Assembly (NCBI GenBank): GCA_963675135.1 | Contig: OY776130.1 | Location: 62,530,867 to 62,594,866, forward strand | Length of the DNA: 64,000 bases | From: Galeopsis tetrahit | Lineage: Eukaryota > Streptophyta > Magnoliopsida > Lamiales > Lamiaceae | Reading direction: 5' to 3' | Shown here: piece after piece, positions 25,525 to 36,480 of the stretch | Numbering within the stretch: position 1 is the stretch's first letter | Layout of the letters: each line of letters starts with the position of its first letter | Made by a program: the position numbers and the translations under genes | The notes under the pieces: generated by a model | Databases searched by the model: none | Told to the model about the DNA's origin: nothing | The model's input: only the letters and a program-made list of their open reading frames with translations

Positions 25525-26790
25525 CATTACATGATTACTTGATACATGCAAGTGTACTGGTACGCACCAATTTTAATTTTTTATTTATATTTATATGTAT
25601 TTGTTCATTTAATGAGTTCATTCAAAAATTATTTTTCACGATTATCTGCACCAGCCTATTTTATGAGTCCACCTTCAAATTATTTTTTACCACAATTATC
25701 TGCACCCTCATTTTATAAGTTCACCCCAAAATATTTTTTAAAAATAATTACATTTAAAAGTCTATATTATCCTTTTATTAATTTACACAAAATATAATAA
25801 ATTCAACCTTAAATTTTATATTTACAATCTGTAGCCGTGTTCATTGCCGAGTTACCGTTGATTCACCATCAAGTCACCCATATTTTTAGAAAAAATTGTA
25901 AAACATAATTAAAAATAAAAACTATCGAAATTAGCCACAAATCTCGATTTTTATTTCAAACTTTTTATTTCTTCATTATTTTTTTCCTTTACTTTTTTTT
26001 ATACCTTTATTTTCCATTTTTTTAATGTGTATTTTTTTAAATTTTAATACAAAATAATATTATAGGTATGATTTTATTATAGTCGGTAATACAATAAGTA
26101 ATAACTAGTAATACCATTAACAATAATTAGTAATATCTTATACAATAATAAATAATTCCACACATCTAATTATATCTAGTAATACCAAAAATAAATTATT
26201 AGTAATACCACGAACAATAATCAATAATACCATTAACATTAATCAGTAACATTTTATACAATAACAAATAATTACACACATCTAATTGTATTCAATAATA
26301 CAAAAAATAATTATCGGTAATATCATGAACAATAATCAGTAATACCATGAACATTAATTAGTAATACCATAAACAATAATCAATAGTCAGTTATACGCAC
26401 ACACGAGATTTTAACGCACACCCCGTACGATTAAGACACACCCCATGAAAGACCGAAAATACCATTCTCCTAGATAACCATAATTCTCCCATTATTCTCT
26501 CAAACCATATAGCGTGAAAAATAAAATACGCCGCTTGGTTTACCCACTCCTCTCCCAGCCTCATCGGTCGCCGCTCAAAGCCTCGTTGCCACAACCTTTC
26601 TTCGTTGCCGCACAAAGTCTCGCCGCCATAGCCTCGTTCGTCGTCGCCGCATTTATTTCACATATTTCACGCGTGTCTGGTTTGTCATTCGCGCAAGCTT
26701 CAACGTTCATCCAAGGTTGCGTCCCAAGCCCCCGCCGCTTCCTCCTCATTCCGTCGCGTCCCAAGTCGTCTGTCCCTCTTTTGAACTTGC
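25525..26790. mobile_element. Mutator-like element, truncated copy inverted relative to 38.1-40.4 kb
   Basis: Read on the plus strand this matches the minus strand of 38,990-40,403. Matches include the terminal GTACTGGTACGCACCAATTT, the ATCTGCACC/TTCACCCC subterminal repeats, the AGTAATACCATTAACAATAA repeat field, the ACACACCCCATGAAAGACCG block, and a GC-rich part (26,530-26,785) with CGCCGCTCAAAGCCTCG and GTCCCAAGTCGTCTGTCCCT. Similarity stops at ~26,785, so the other end is missing or replaced. In the GC-rich part a 101-codon plus-strand frame (26,514-26,816) shares RFLL and SRPKSSVPL with a 102-codon frame in the other copy. The origin of that sequence is unknown. Confidence 0.75.
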
Positions 26791-26918
26791 TTGAATATTA
26801 CTGTAACTACAGGGTATGAATAAGCAGTTGGATCTACATAATTTACTTGATATACTCAGAAGTGTTAATTGATGTTGTTCTATATATTATAGGATATGCA
26901 TTACGAGAGAATTGATGG

Positions 26919-26923
26919 AAAAG
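26919..26923. repeat. Target-site duplication AAAAG, left of the Copia element
   Basis: AAAAG immediately precedes the 5' LTR and is repeated immediately after the 3' LTR at 33,770-33,774. Confidence 0.95.
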
Positions 26924-27542
26924 TGTTGGAATTAATGGGAATTAATTGGGTTTTGACACCCTTATCTAAGTTAATTAATTAGATGGACTAAACGTTAATT
27001 AAGAAATAATTAAACGTGACATAGTCGATCTACTCGCGGAGTAGATGAACGTGGTATATTTAATATCTCAAAACCGAGTTAAAGTGAGTGAGAAATTAAT
27101 TGTAGAAGTTGAAGGGTTTCAACTTGGAAGTTTGAGAATGTGGGAAATTGTCCCACATAGGAAACCTACAAAACATTTATGATGTATAAAGGTATTGAAG
27201 TAGTATGGTAGTTCAACTATCTAAAAGAGGCACACTCCTCTAAGAGCCATACGCGCGCGCGCGCGCCCGCCCGGCCGGCTCGGCTCCGGATTTGGCAATT
27301 GGTCTTTGGTGGTCTTTGGGGCCCGCCTATCTTTTTGCAGACCCAAAAACTCCGAAAAGCCCAACTCAGGAATGGGCTCGGCCCATTCGAATTACTTCAA
27401 CTGGAAATCTCAAACTTGGTCTTCAAGACTTATCCACGTATGAGATATTATCTCAACCGCTTCGATATATTCGAGATATATTCCCTTAAATCGGGCCTGG
27501 GCCCACGCGTTTTTTCCTCTTCCTCCATGGGTTTCCTCTACC

Positions 27543-27550
27543 TATAAATA
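27543..27550 (+). promoter_or_regulatory. TATA box in the 5' LTR
   Basis: TATAAATA followed ~30 bp later by a pyrimidine-rich CTCATACATCC stretch suitable for initiation. Defines the U3/R border near 27,575 by inference. Confidence 0.7.
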
Positions 27551-27809
27551 TCAGACTCTTCCCTCATACATCCTACGCTGAAATTCGCCCCTCAACCTTT
27601 CTGCTCTCCTCTCGTCCCTACACAGTGTACTGAGCTCCCGAAAGCCTTACATTGTTCTTTCTTGTGGCGGATTAATATCCGAAGAGTGTTCAGTTCGTAA
27701 CTAAGTACGTTCGCCGATACTTCTTACACAGTGGTGCTACTGTGTATTAAGTGAAAGTCGTTTTACCTTTGGGAACGGAACGCCGTAACAGTCGAGCACT
27801 ATCCTGGGC

Positions 27810-27824
27810 GTATTCTGTTCTGCG
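27810..27824 (+). other. LTR site complementary to the primer binding region
   Basis: GTATTCTGTTCTGCG, the exact reverse complement of 27,934-27,948. The same 15 bases are kept in the 3' LTR at 33,648-33,662. It lies in the loop of a possible hairpin formed by AGTCGAG (27,790-27,796) and CTCGACT (27,844-27,850), with a further small hairpin GGGAA/TTCCC at 27,824-27,839. Confidence 0.9.
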
Positions 27825-27933
27825 GGAAAAGGGATTCCCTTGACTCGACTTATTTGAGGTATTCTGTGTTTTTTCTGTTTATTCTGATATTTTTGATATT
27901 GCAGTTTACACGGCGTAAACCGGAACCAACAGT

Positions 27934-27948
27934 CGCAGAACAGAATAC
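27934..27948 (+). promoter_or_regulatory. Putative primer binding site, self-complementary type
   Basis: The LTR ends in CA (27,930-27,931), then GT, then CGCAGAACAGAATAC. A CA-GT-PBS arrangement with the two bases removed by integrase is the normal geometry of LTR elements, so priming is expected to start exactly at 27,934. The sequence does not begin TGG, so it cannot pair with the CCA end of a mature tRNA. It pairs perfectly over 15 nt with the element's own RNA at 27,810-27,824. Tf1 of fission yeast primes from its own transcript in a comparable way. A tRNA-fragment primer, as in Drosophila copia, is the alternative. Confidence 0.55.
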
Positions 27949-28021
27949 ATAATTAATATTTTCGAAACTAAATTAATTTTTCGGACTTAATTAATTTAAA
28001 TAATCCACTGCAGTATCAAAG

Positions 28022-31000
28022 ATGAATGATAACATGGATGTCGATCCCGTCAATACGGATGCAGTACATGGTGCTGAAAATATTGGCAACGATGCTAATA
28101 ACGGAGCGTCTTCTGACCGTTCAGAGTCGCACAGCTCCGACATGAAATCACAAGGAAAATCGAGTGATCATGCGGAAAGAGCTAAGTTCAGAAGCAGCAC
28201 GCTTGAACCGCTTCCTCCTTTCCACAATCCCACAAGGGATCCGATGTTTAACTTCTCCGCACCTGGGCCGAGGCCAATGGTCGTACAAGGGGAAAAGCCG
28301 AAAAAATTCTCCGGGACTGAATTCAAGCGATGGCAAAGTAAGATGCAATTTTACCTAACCATGCTTGGAATGAATAGGTTTCTAACCGAAACGAAGCCTA
28401 AACAACCTGAGGCAAGTGCAAGCCAAGAAGAGAGGATCTTCTACGATCAGTGGTTGAGTGGTGATTATCTGTGCAGAAATCACATTATTGGAGGACTTTC
28501 CGATACACTCTATAGTGTCTACTGTGACATAAAAACTGCCAAGGAACTGTGGGAATCCTTGGAGAAGAAATACAGAACTGAAGGTGCCGGATTAAAGAAA
28601 TTCGTCGTCTCACAGCTGTACGATTTCAAGATGGACGATAACAAGTCTGTAGTGGATCAAGTCCAGAAACTGCAGATTATCTTCCATAAGATTGCTGCTG
28701 AAGATATGGTGTTACCTGATGCATTTCAAGTAGCGACCGTGGTCGAGAAACTGCCTTCATCGTGGAAGGATTTCAAATCATATCTAAAGCACAAACGAAA
28801 GCTGATGAGCTTGGAGGATCTGATTATTCGTCTCAGAATTGAGGAGGACAATCGGAAGAGAGAAGGCAAGGGGCCTGCCCTCCAGATTGAAGCCAAAGCT
28901 AACTTGATGGAACGAGAGGGTCCGTCAAGAAAAAGGAAACGTCCAAACGAATCTGCTGCCAACACAACGAAAATTGTGAAGGGGAAGGGTCCAGCCGCAA
29001 AGCAGAAATTCACTGGAAATTGCTATAACTGTGGGAAACCGAACCATAGATCCAGTGAGTGTCGTCAACCTCGTCGTGACGATAAGGAAAAGGGCAAACA
29101 GAAAGCACAAGATTCTGTGAACCTTACAGATTTGGACATGTCCGCAGTGGTGACGGAGGTCAACATGGTGGACAACAAGAAAGAGTGGTTCGTGGACACC
29201 GGTGCCACTTGCCACGTCTGCTCGGAGAGATCTGCATTCACAGACTACTCTCCATCGGATGGGAGAAAGTTGTTCATGGGCAATCAAGCCTCATCTGAAG
29301 TGGCTGGAATTGGGTCAGTCGTGCTTAAACTGACATCCGGAAAAGAGCTAACATTGAAGGAAGTGCTGCATGTCCCAGACATCCGGAAGAATCTGATTTC
29401 GGGATCTCTTCTAGTTAGCAATAAATTTAGACTAGTCTTTGAAGCTGATAAGATAGTTCTAAGTAAGTTTGGTCACTTTCTCGGGAAGGGTTATCTCGAG
29501 AATGGCTTGTTTAAATTAAGCACAATGGTTGTAAGCCCCAAAGGCAAACAAATTATGAATGAAATTGCTTCTACTTCTGCGTATATCGTTGAGTGTTCCT
29601 CTTTATGGCATTCTAGATTAGGACATGTGAATCTAAAATCCTTAAAGCGATTAGTAAATCTCGATTTACTTAAAATTGATAACGTTGATACATCCAAACG
29701 ATGTGAAATATGCACAGAAGCAAAAATGACCAAACTGCCGTTTAAAACGGTTGAAAGGAACACCGCTGCTCCTCTAGACTTAATTCACACGGATGTATGT
29801 GATTTGAAGTTTGTACAAACTAGAGGAGGGAAAAAGTATTTTATTACTTTCATAGACGATTGTACACGATTCTGCTACGTTTACCTTTTAAAGAGTAAAG
29901 ACGAAGCTATCGAAGCTTTTAAAAGTTACAAAACTGAAGTAGAGAATCAATTGGACACTCGAATTAAATCAATTCGTAGTGATAGAGGTGGAGAGTACGT
30001 AGCTCCGTTTGAACAACTATGTATTGAATCTGGGATTATACATCAAACGACAGCCCCTTACTCACCTCAGTCTAATGGTGTTGCGGAAAGGAAAAACCGA
30101 ACACTAAAAGAGATGATGAACGCAATGTTAATCAGCTCTGGTCTACCTCAGAACTTGTGGGGGGAAGCTATTTTGTCGGCTAACCACATTCTGAATAAGA
30201 TTCCTCATAAAACTAAGGATCAAACTCCTTATGAAATATGGATGAAACGAAAACCTTCATACCAATACCTCAAAGTGTGGGGGTGTTTGGCTAAGGTTGA
30301 AGTACCACTTCCTAAACAAGTTAAGATCGACCCTAAAACCGTCGATTGTATCTTTATAGGATATGCTTCAAACAGCAGTGCCTATCGATTTCTGATTCAC
30401 AAATCCGAAGTACCGGATATGACAGAAGGCACTACGATTGAATCAAGGAACGCAGTGTTCTTTGAGAATATATTTCCTCTTAAGGAAAAAGAGGAAGACT
30501 GTTCGAGTAAAAGAACTCTCGAAGCAACAGACGACACTGTTAGTCCTTCCACTCAAGAGAGTGAAGAACCGAGACGCAGTAAGAGAGCTAGAACTGATAA
30601 AGATTTTGGTTCAGACTTCATTACTTATGTTTTGGAGGAAGAAGAACCTAAAACTATCAAAGAAGCAATGGCAAGACCAGATGCACACCTCTGGAAAGAA
30701 GCCATAAAAAGTGAATACGAGTCTATTCTCTTAAACCACACATGGGAGTTGGTTGATCTCCCTAAAGGTTGCAAGCCCTTAGGATGCAAGTGGATCCTTA
30801 GAAGAAAGTACAAAGCAGATGGATCTGTTGATAAGTACAAAGCCCGTCTCGTTGCAAAGGGGTTTAAACAAAAGGAAGGGCATGATTTCTTTGATACATA
30901 CTCACCAGTGACGAGAATCACCTCCATTCGGGTGTTAGTCGCCATTGCTGCGTTGCACAATCTCGAAATACACCAAATGGACGTTAAGACGGCGTTTCTT

Positions 31001-32212
31001 AATGGTGAGATGGATGCAGAAATATACATGGAGCAACCTGAAGGGTATGTTGCTCCTGGAAACGAGAAAAAGGTGTGTAAACTCGTTAGATCACTGTATG
31101 GACTTAAGCAAGCTCCAAAACAGTGGCAATTGAAATTTGACAGTACAATGCTGTCAAATGGGTTTCGAATTAACGAATGCGATAAGTGTGTGTATGTGAA
31201 GGATACACCCACTGGATACGTTATTGTGTGCTTATATGTTGATGACATGTTAATCATGAGCAACAATCACGATATCATAGTTAATACGAAGAACATGTTA
31301 AGTAGAAACTTTGACATGAAAGACATGGGACTAGCAGATGTGATTCTTGGAATCAAGATAGAGAGAACGTCCAATGGAATTTCCTTGACACAATCTCACT
31401 ATGTGGAGAAGGTACTAAAGCAATTTAAGGCCTTTGACGATCCACCTGCTAAGACACCTTTGGAAATCAATGTTCACTTGAAAAAGAATAGAGGAGAACC
31501 AGTGGCCCAACTGGAATACGCAAGGATCATTGGAAGTGTGATGTACATAACGAACTGTACACACCCTGATCTTGCATGTTCAGTAAACAAGTTGAGTCAA
31601 TACACGAACAATCCAAGTCATGAGCACTGGAAAGCGTTGAAAAGGGTATTAAGATACTTAAAGTACACCCTTGATTATGGGCTTCACTATATAAGACATC
31701 CAGCTGTAGTCGAAGGATACAGTGATGCAAATTGGATATCAGACACGAAAGACTCGCTATCCACCAGTGGATATGTATTCACTATTGGAGGAGGAGCAGT
31801 GTCGTGGAGATCCAAGAAACAAACTTGTATTGCTCGTTCCACAATGGAATCAGAATTTATAGCGTTAGACCTAGCCGCTGCAGAGGCTGAATGGTTGCGT
31901 AATTTTCTGGAAGACATCCCTTGTTGGAAGAAGCCGGTACCTGCGGTGACGGTACACTGTGACAGTCAAGCTGCCATTGGGAGAGCTTCGAATGTCATGT
32001 ACAACGGAAAGTCGAGACACATACGTCGTCGACACAACTCCGTTAGAGAATTGATCTCCACTGGAGTAATGTCCATTGACTATGTCAATACGAAGGACAA
32101 TATAGCGGATCCGCTCACGAAGAGCATAAATCGAGATCAATTGAACAAGCTGGTAGAAGGAATGGGTCTAAAACCCACAATAAAAACCAAAGCAGTGGTA
32201 ACCCAACCATGA
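28022..32212 (+). CDS. Copia gag-pol polyprotein, 1396 aa
   Basis: Single uninterrupted frame. Domains in order: Gag (UBN2-type, WESLEKKY region ~180-190); CCHC zinc knuckle C334-X2-C337-X4-H342-X4-C347; aspartic protease with D392-T-G; GAG-pre-integrase with HHCC zinc site H530, H535, C561, C564; integrase core with D591, D654 and E689 (D-35-E spacing); reverse transcriptase with D987 in [10 protein letters not shown] and YVDD at 1072-1075; RNase H with D1235, E1276/E1278 and D1314. All catalytic residues are present. It makes the virus-like particle, processes itself, copies the RNA and integrates the cDNA. ATG at 28,022 lies 90 bp after the LTR and is the first in frame. Gag and Pol share one frame, so relative amounts must be set by processing or another mechanism. 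Confidence 0.98.
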   Translation: MNDNMDVDPVNTDAVHGAENIGNDANNGASSDRSESHSSDMKSQGKSSDHAERAKFRSSTLEPLPPFHNPTRDPMFNFSAPGPRPMVVQGEKPKKFSGTEFKRWQSKMQFYLTMLGMNRFLTETKPKQPEASASQEERIFYDQWLSGDYLCRNHIIGGLSDTLYSVYCDIKTAKELWESLEKKYRTEGAGLKKFVVSQLYDFKMDDNKSVVDQVQKLQIIFHKIAAEDMVLPDAFQVATVVEKLPSSWKDFKSYLKHKRKLMSLEDLIIRLRIEEDNRKREGKGPALQIEAKANLMEREGPSRKRKRPNESAANTTKIVKGKGPAAKQKFTGNCYNCGKPNHRSSECRQPRRDDKEKGKQKAQDSVNLTDLDMSAVVTEVNMVDNKKEWFVDTGATCHVCSERSAFTDYSPSDGRKLFMGNQASSEVAGIGSVVLKLTSGKELTLKEVLHVPDIRKNLISGSLLVSNKFRLVFEADKIVLSKFGHFLGKGYLENGLFKLSTMVVSPKGKQIMNEIASTSAYIVECSSLWHSRLGHVNLKSLKRLVNLDLLKIDNVDTSKRCEICTEAKMTKLPFKTVERNTAAPLDLIHTDVCDLKFVQTRGGKKYFITFIDDCTRFCYVYLLKSKDEAIEAFKSYKTEVENQLDTRIKSIRSDRGGEYVAPFEQLCIESGIIHQTTAPYSPQSNGVAERKNRTLKEMMNAMLISSGLPQNLWGEAILSANHILNKIPHKTKDQTPYEIWMKRKPSYQYLKVWGCLAKVEVPLPKQVKIDPKTVDCIFIGYASNSSAYRFLIHKSEVPDMTEGTTIESRNAVFFENIFPLKEKEEDCSSKRTLEATDDTVSPSTQESEEPRRSKRARTDKDFGSDFITYVLEEEEPKTIKEAMARPDAHLWKEAIKSEYESILLNHTWELVDLPKGCKPLGCKWILRRKYKADGSVDKYKARLVAKGFKQKEGHDFFDTYSPVTRITSIRVLVAIAALHNLEIHQMDVKTAFLNGEMDAEIYMEQPEGYVAPGNEKKVCKLVRSLYGLKQAPKQWQLKFDSTMLSNGFRINECDKCVYVKDTPTGYVIVCLYVDDMLIMSNNHDIIVNTKNMLSRNFDMKDMGLADVILGIKIERTSNGISLTQSHYVEKVLKQFKAFDDPPAKTPLEINVHLKKNRGEPVAQLEYARIIGSVMYITNCTHPDLACSVNKLSQYTNNPSHEHWKALKRVLRYLKYTLDYGLHYIRHPAVVEGYSDANWISDTKDSLSTSGYVFTIGGGAVSWRSKKQTCIARSTMESEFIALDLAAAEAEWLRNFLEDIPCWKKPVPAVTVHCDSQAAIGRASNVMYNGKSRHIRRRHNSVRELISTGVMSIDYVNTKDNIADPLTKSINRDQLNKLVEGMGLKPTIKTKAVVTQP

Positions 32213-32717
32213 TGACTGGAGATCCCAAGAACTTGGTTCAATGGGAAAACGAAGCTGTGGAGGTTAGTGAGAAAACACTTGAAAAATATGACTATTCCGG
32301 ACAGCACTATCTCAAGTGTTAACGACCCGTAAGATGTGGTAAAGGCTGAGTCTTGGACTCTTAATAATTCCTAGAGTATAACGGGATACTTGAAAGGAAG
32401 TTACATATATAAATGAGAAGTGAGGGCCGCTTCGACCAAACATTTATGAAGTACAAAGGACGTCCATGGCCAAAACGGACAAAAACGTGAGAACGATACG
32501 AAGACGAGATCAAAGTGTGCTGACACTGTTGTCTAGGTATACACTATGGAGGAATAGTTCAAGGCATCGCGTCCACTAAGCCGCCAGTATATCCGATAGT
32601 GTTTGGCTACGGAAAGTTCAAGGCCAAAAACCACTTATCCGGACGCACGGAGATCTCACTCGAATTGAACACTGAGTCTGATGTTGTATAGATACGATTT
32701 TCACTCATGTGGGGGAT
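32213..32717 (+). other. Non-coding 3' region and polypurine tract of the Copia element
   Basis: About 500 bp between the stop codon and the 3' LTR without a significant frame. It starts with GATGACTGGAGATCCCAAGA, a phrase I associate with several plant Copia elements downstream of RNase H. The polypurine tract is GTGGGGGA (about 32,709-32,716), directly before TGTTGG. Confidence 0.75.
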
Positions 32718-33769
32718 TGTTGGAATTAATGGGAATTAATTGGGTTTTGACACCCTTATCTAAGTTAATTAATTAGATGGACTAAACGTTAATTAAGAAA
32801 TAATTAAACGTGACATAGTCGATCTACTCGCGGAGTAGATGAACGTGGTATATTTAATATCTCAAAACCGAGTTAAGGTGAGTGAGAAATTAATTGTAGA
32901 AGTTGAAGGGTTTCAACTTGGAAGTTTGAGAATGTGGGAAATTGTCCCACATAGGAAACCTACAAAACATTTATGATGTATAAAGGTATTGAAGTAGTAT
33001 GGTAGTTCAACTATCTAAAAGAGGCACACTCCTCTAAGAGCCACACGCGCGCGCGCGCCCGCCCGTCCGGCTCGGCTTCGGCAATTGGTCTTTGGGGCCC
33101 GCCTATCTTTTTGCAGACCCAAAAACTCCGAAAAGCCCAACTCAGGAATGGGCTCGGCCCATTCGAATTACTTCAAGAATATTCCAGAATCATCTGGAAA
33201 TCTCAAACTTGGTCTTCAACCTATAAACGCGCGCCCGCCCGTCCGGCTCGGCTTCGGCTTCGGCAATTGGTCTTTGGGGCCCGCCTATCTTTTTGCAGAC
33301 CCAAAAACTCCGAAAAGCCCAACTCAGGAATGGGCTCGGCCCATTCGAATTACTTCAAGAATATTCCAGAATCATCTGGAAATCTCAAACTTGGTCTTCA
33401 ACCTATAAATATCAGACTCTTCCCTCATACATCCTACGCTGAAATTCGCCCCTCAACCTTTCTGCTCTCCTCTCGTCCCTACACAGTGTACTGAGCTCCC
33501 GAAAGCCTTACATTGTCCGAAGAGTGTTCAGTTCGTAACTAAGTACGTTCGCCGATACTTCTTACACAGTGGTGCTACTGTGTATTAAGTGAAAGTCGTT
33601 TTACCTTTGGGAACGGAACGCCGTAACAGTCGAGCACTATCCTGGGCGTATTCTGTTCTGCGGGAAAAGGGATTCCCTTGACTCGACTTATTTGAGGTAT
33701 TCTGTGTTTTTTCTGTTTATTCTGATATTTTTGATATTGCAGTTTACACGGCGTAAACCGGAACCAACA
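32718..33769 (+). repeat. 3' LTR of the Copia element, 1052 bp, promoter region duplicated
   Basis: Same ends as the 5' LTR, but with a tandem duplication: 33,052-33,227 (176 bp) and 33,228-33,409 (182 bp). Each unit runs from CGCGCGCCCGCCCG to CCTATAAA. The second unit has an extra six-base CTTCGG. The true TATA context (TATAAATATCAG) follows unit 2; unit 1 ends TATAAACGCG. The LTR lacks ~24 bp near 33,515 that the 5' LTR has. Confidence 0.95.
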
Positions 33770-33774
33770 AAAAG
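33770..33774. repeat. Target-site duplication AAAAG, right of the Copia element
   Basis: Exact copy of 26,919-26,923. Confidence 0.95.
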
Positions 33775-34888
33775 TTGGGGGAGCATAAAGACAAATTAGA
33801 ATAGACAGGTTTAATGCGAAGAATTCCATCGTGATTTTGTTTTCTGCTATCAACTTGAACTGGGGGCTTAGGGGTAAACCTTGCTACTACTGACACAGTA
33901 ATTATATACGACAGGTAATGTGAATGTTTTATTTTTTTATGGCATTTGTCTGCACATACTAGCATTTTACATATTTTGGCAGTTTGAGCTGTTTTAGTTT
34001 ATATGCTCCATATATATATATATATATAACTTTTTTAGTCAATATGGTGATGCAAGTATGGTTATATTTGACTCATCAAATTGTAACATTTTTGTCTGGC
34101 ATATCTATATCTTCACTATTCACCATTGCATTTTGATAATCTGTGAGCATCCAAAATTTGTAGTAACTGGAATCCTCATCGTCTTGGTCAAACGAATAAG
34201 GTTATGCTCCTTGTAGATCATCTCATGGCTTTACTTTGCTGCTATTTGTATTGGATCATGGGAAGGTAACATAATTGAAGCAATATGTTACTATTGATTT
34301 TTAATTTTTTCCAATTCTGTATATTGCCCTTTTCTTGAACTATCAACATTTGTACAATATAATGATGATTCACGTGGTTCAATTGTTAATATGGAAAAAT
34401 TCGGGGGAGGGGGGTGGTGGTGAAATTTACCCTTACTAAAATAACTAAGTTGCTCTGTTATTGGGCCTATCAATTTATGCATGCTCCTGCTAGCATTTAT
34501 ACTAGTTACATGGATGATGAAAAAGGGTTGTTTAAGAAAACTAAGTTAATACTTCCTCCGTCCCCTTCAAAGGTTTACATTTGCTTTTGTCACATAGATT
34601 AAGGAATATAGTATTAAATGTGTAGTGGGTAGTTGAGGTAGAGAAAGGTAGGAAGAAAAAGAGGTAGGCAGATCGATAGTGGAATTTGCCACATAAGGAA
34701 TATAGATTTGGGTCTTACGGAGTGGCAGTTGATCTAAGTGTGTATAACTTACTGATTAAGAATATGCTGAGGGAATCAGGTTGTTACCTTGTTAACTCAT
34801 AGCTCGTATGTTGAGTAAATTTGGTTGTAGGATGTATGCATGATATTCCACAAGACAATTTTCATTGGAGTGCCACTGAGGCTATTTA
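33775..34888. other. Right flank of the Copia insertion, gene-like but unassigned
   Basis: Together with 26,791-26,923 this was one sequence before the retrotransposon landed. It has intron/exon texture (TTATAG then GATATGCATTACGAGAG; TACGACAG then GTAATGTG) and a short frame continuing across the insertion point to a TAA at 33,785. No protein family is recognised. Starting at ~34,553, CTTCCTCCGTCCCCTTC marks the left end of a worn Stowaway-type MITE; no right end is visible. Confidence 0.4.
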
Positions 34889-35030
34889 GTAGAGCTGTCA
34901 AAACGGGGTGGGGTGGGGTGGGCCAAAACCGCAAAAGCCCTCCAATTGGCGGGGCGGGCTACCAAAACCTCAACCCAACCCACAAGGGGGGGGGGGGGCG
35001 CGGGTTTCGGCAGGCCAACCCGAATTAAAA
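34889..35030. mobile_element. Left end of a hAT-type element, truncated
   Basis: TAGAGCTGTCAAAACGGGGT followed by GC-rich GGGCGGG/CCAACCC repeats and a run of 12 G is characteristic of a common plant hAT end. The sequence changes to TA repeats at ~35,027 and no right end is found. Confidence 0.4.
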
Positions 35031-35179
35031 ATATATATATATATATTTATTAAATTTATCATCTTCATTTCTAAAATTCTACGTATCTTAATATTTATCT
35101 CTTACTACACGCTCATTTTTAAATCTATTATCATAATCTGAAATTTAACAATGAAACTTTAACTAGAAGGTCGACGTCT

Positions 35180-36480
35180 GACGTTGGAACTAAAATAAAC
35201 GACGCGAGCAATGCAAATTTGTAATGCGAGACAAAGACTTGCTGTGCTTGATTATTTTTTTGCTTCTAAATTTTGGTTGTTAATTTTGGTCGTAATTAGA
35301 TCCTCCTACCTTCGATTCTGATACGCCGAAATTTACTTTCCGATTCTGATCCTCCTACCGTGCGAGCTCTATCGCCTCCATGTAGGTATTGGGTCGGTAA
35401 TCACGCACTTCCGATGCTAACTCTGGTCGTAACCCTCCAATAAATGCCCCGACTAGTGCTTTTTTCGACCAATCTTGTACCCGACTCGCGATTCTTTCGA
35501 ATTCACCCGCCTATTTGAGTAGAGTAAGGGCTTCGTCGTAGTCATGATAATTGGAAGGTCCAAATTTTGCCATCAATTCTTGCTCGAAGTGTTTCCATTT
35601 AATTTTCTTGTTCTTTTTCTTGTATACCCGCGTGAGCCACTGTTAGCTTCCCCATCTAAGTAGTAGGTTGCATATTTGACCCACCCTCTCAATCCGCTCG
35701 ATTTCATTTAATTCGAAATATTGGCTTACTCTGTTAAGCCATATTATTAGTTCTTTTCCGTCGAACGTTGGACAGGACAATTTCGGTTTCCCCCTTCTCC
35801 GATCATCGTTGTATCTGTTCTCCTTTTTTTGTTTCACATTTCTTTCCCCTTGTGCGTGGGGTTTACGTCTTCCTCACCTGAACTTTTTTCTGTTGTTTCA
35901 ATTCCTTCCGACGACGAGCTCGTCGCGGTCGTTCTTGACTTCCATCGATCGTTCCAATTTCTCCAGCGTGCGTCCCATACTTGTCATTCCCAATTCAAGT
36001 TGATCAAATCTTGCTTCTAACAATTTGATTCTCTCTCTGTGTGTACATGCCATTGGACGTGATTCTCAAGATCTCTCAATGAAAGCACCAATTTTATGAG
36101 AATCACGTTCTTGGGTCCGAATTCTCCGTTGCTCTGGCTCGGCTACCAAGAAACGAGAGTCGCAATTAACAAATTGCTAAGAGCTGAGTTCTAATTTCTT
36201 CAATAATCCAAACAAAGCATACAACTAATCCCTGATGTAGGGTTCAATACCAGATACAGTAAAGACCCAAAACATGATGGGCCTGCTATATTAATTCCAA
36301 TTCTATCAATTAAAGTCCGCGTGCAATATAGATCCCTATTTGTCGTTGTCTTGTATACGTGTTTGGTCTTGGGACTGTGATTGGGCTGGGGCCTTCTTCT
36401 ACGCTCTTCTTAACCGATTGTATGCGTTCTTAAGCCCACGAGCCTCGTCCGCATCATAATCATGAAACGGAGAAAATTCC
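35180..36480 (-). mobile_element. 5' remnant of a Ty3/gypsy retrotransposon (partial LTR, PBS, broken gag)
   Basis: On the minus strand: part of an LTR (36,480 to ~36,097, ending in TCTCA), a primer-binding-like TGGTGCTTTCATTGAGAG at 36,090-36,073, and an ATG at 36,053 opening MACTHRERIKLLEARFDQLE. This is followed, with stop codons and frame changes, by a retrotransposon gag domain: KLSCPTFDGKELIIWLNRV at ~35,790-35,730, AKFGPSNYHDYDEALTLL at ~35,575-35,525, and VGAFIGGLRPELASEVRDY at ~35,455-35,395. Similarity fades near 35,300. No protease, RT or integrase follows, so the element is truncated and non-functional. Confidence 0.75.

Larger units (their letters stand above)
26924..27931 (+). 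repeat. 5' LTR of the Copia element, 1008 bp
   Basis: TG...CA ends with a 6-bp terminal inverted repeat. U3 contains an 8-bp stem palindrome (27,028-27,046, ATCTACTC/GAGTAGAT), a CG-dinucleotide run and a TATA box at 27,543, which places the transcription start near 27,575. U5 ends in a 6-bp hairpin (27,904-27,920, GTTTAC/GTAAAC). Relative to the 3' LTR it has a unique ~115-bp stretch before the TATA box (27,427-27,541) and a unique ~24-bp stretch near 27,655, and lacks the ATATTCCAGAATCATCTGG segment. Confidence 0.97.
26924..33769 (+). mobile_element. Complete Ty1/copia LTR retrotransposon, 6846 bp
   Basis: Two LTRs (26,924-27,931 and 32,718-33,769) with TGTTGG...CCAACA ends, a 5-bp target duplication AAAAG, a single intact gag-pol frame and a purine-rich site before the 3' LTR. 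The LTRs differ by few substitutions but several indels, which suggests recent insertion. Order gag, protease, integrase, RT, RNase H defines the Copia superfamily. Lineage within Copia cannot be assigned without a tree. It sits ~130 bp beyond the point where the truncated Mutator-like element loses similarity to its other copy. Confidence 0.98.

Noticed and set aside
26514..26819. 101-codon frame as a host gene
   Set aside because: Lies in a transposon and is only partly conserved in the inverted copy, with different frames before the shared tail.
27932..27950. Standard tRNA-Met primer binding site for the Copia element
   Set aside because: No TGGTATCAGAGC-like sequence follows the LTR; the bases after CA-GT are unrelated to a CCA-ended primer.
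30625..31266. 213-codon minus-strand frame
   Set aside because: Lies entirely inside the Copia polyprotein gene in antisense; no family features.
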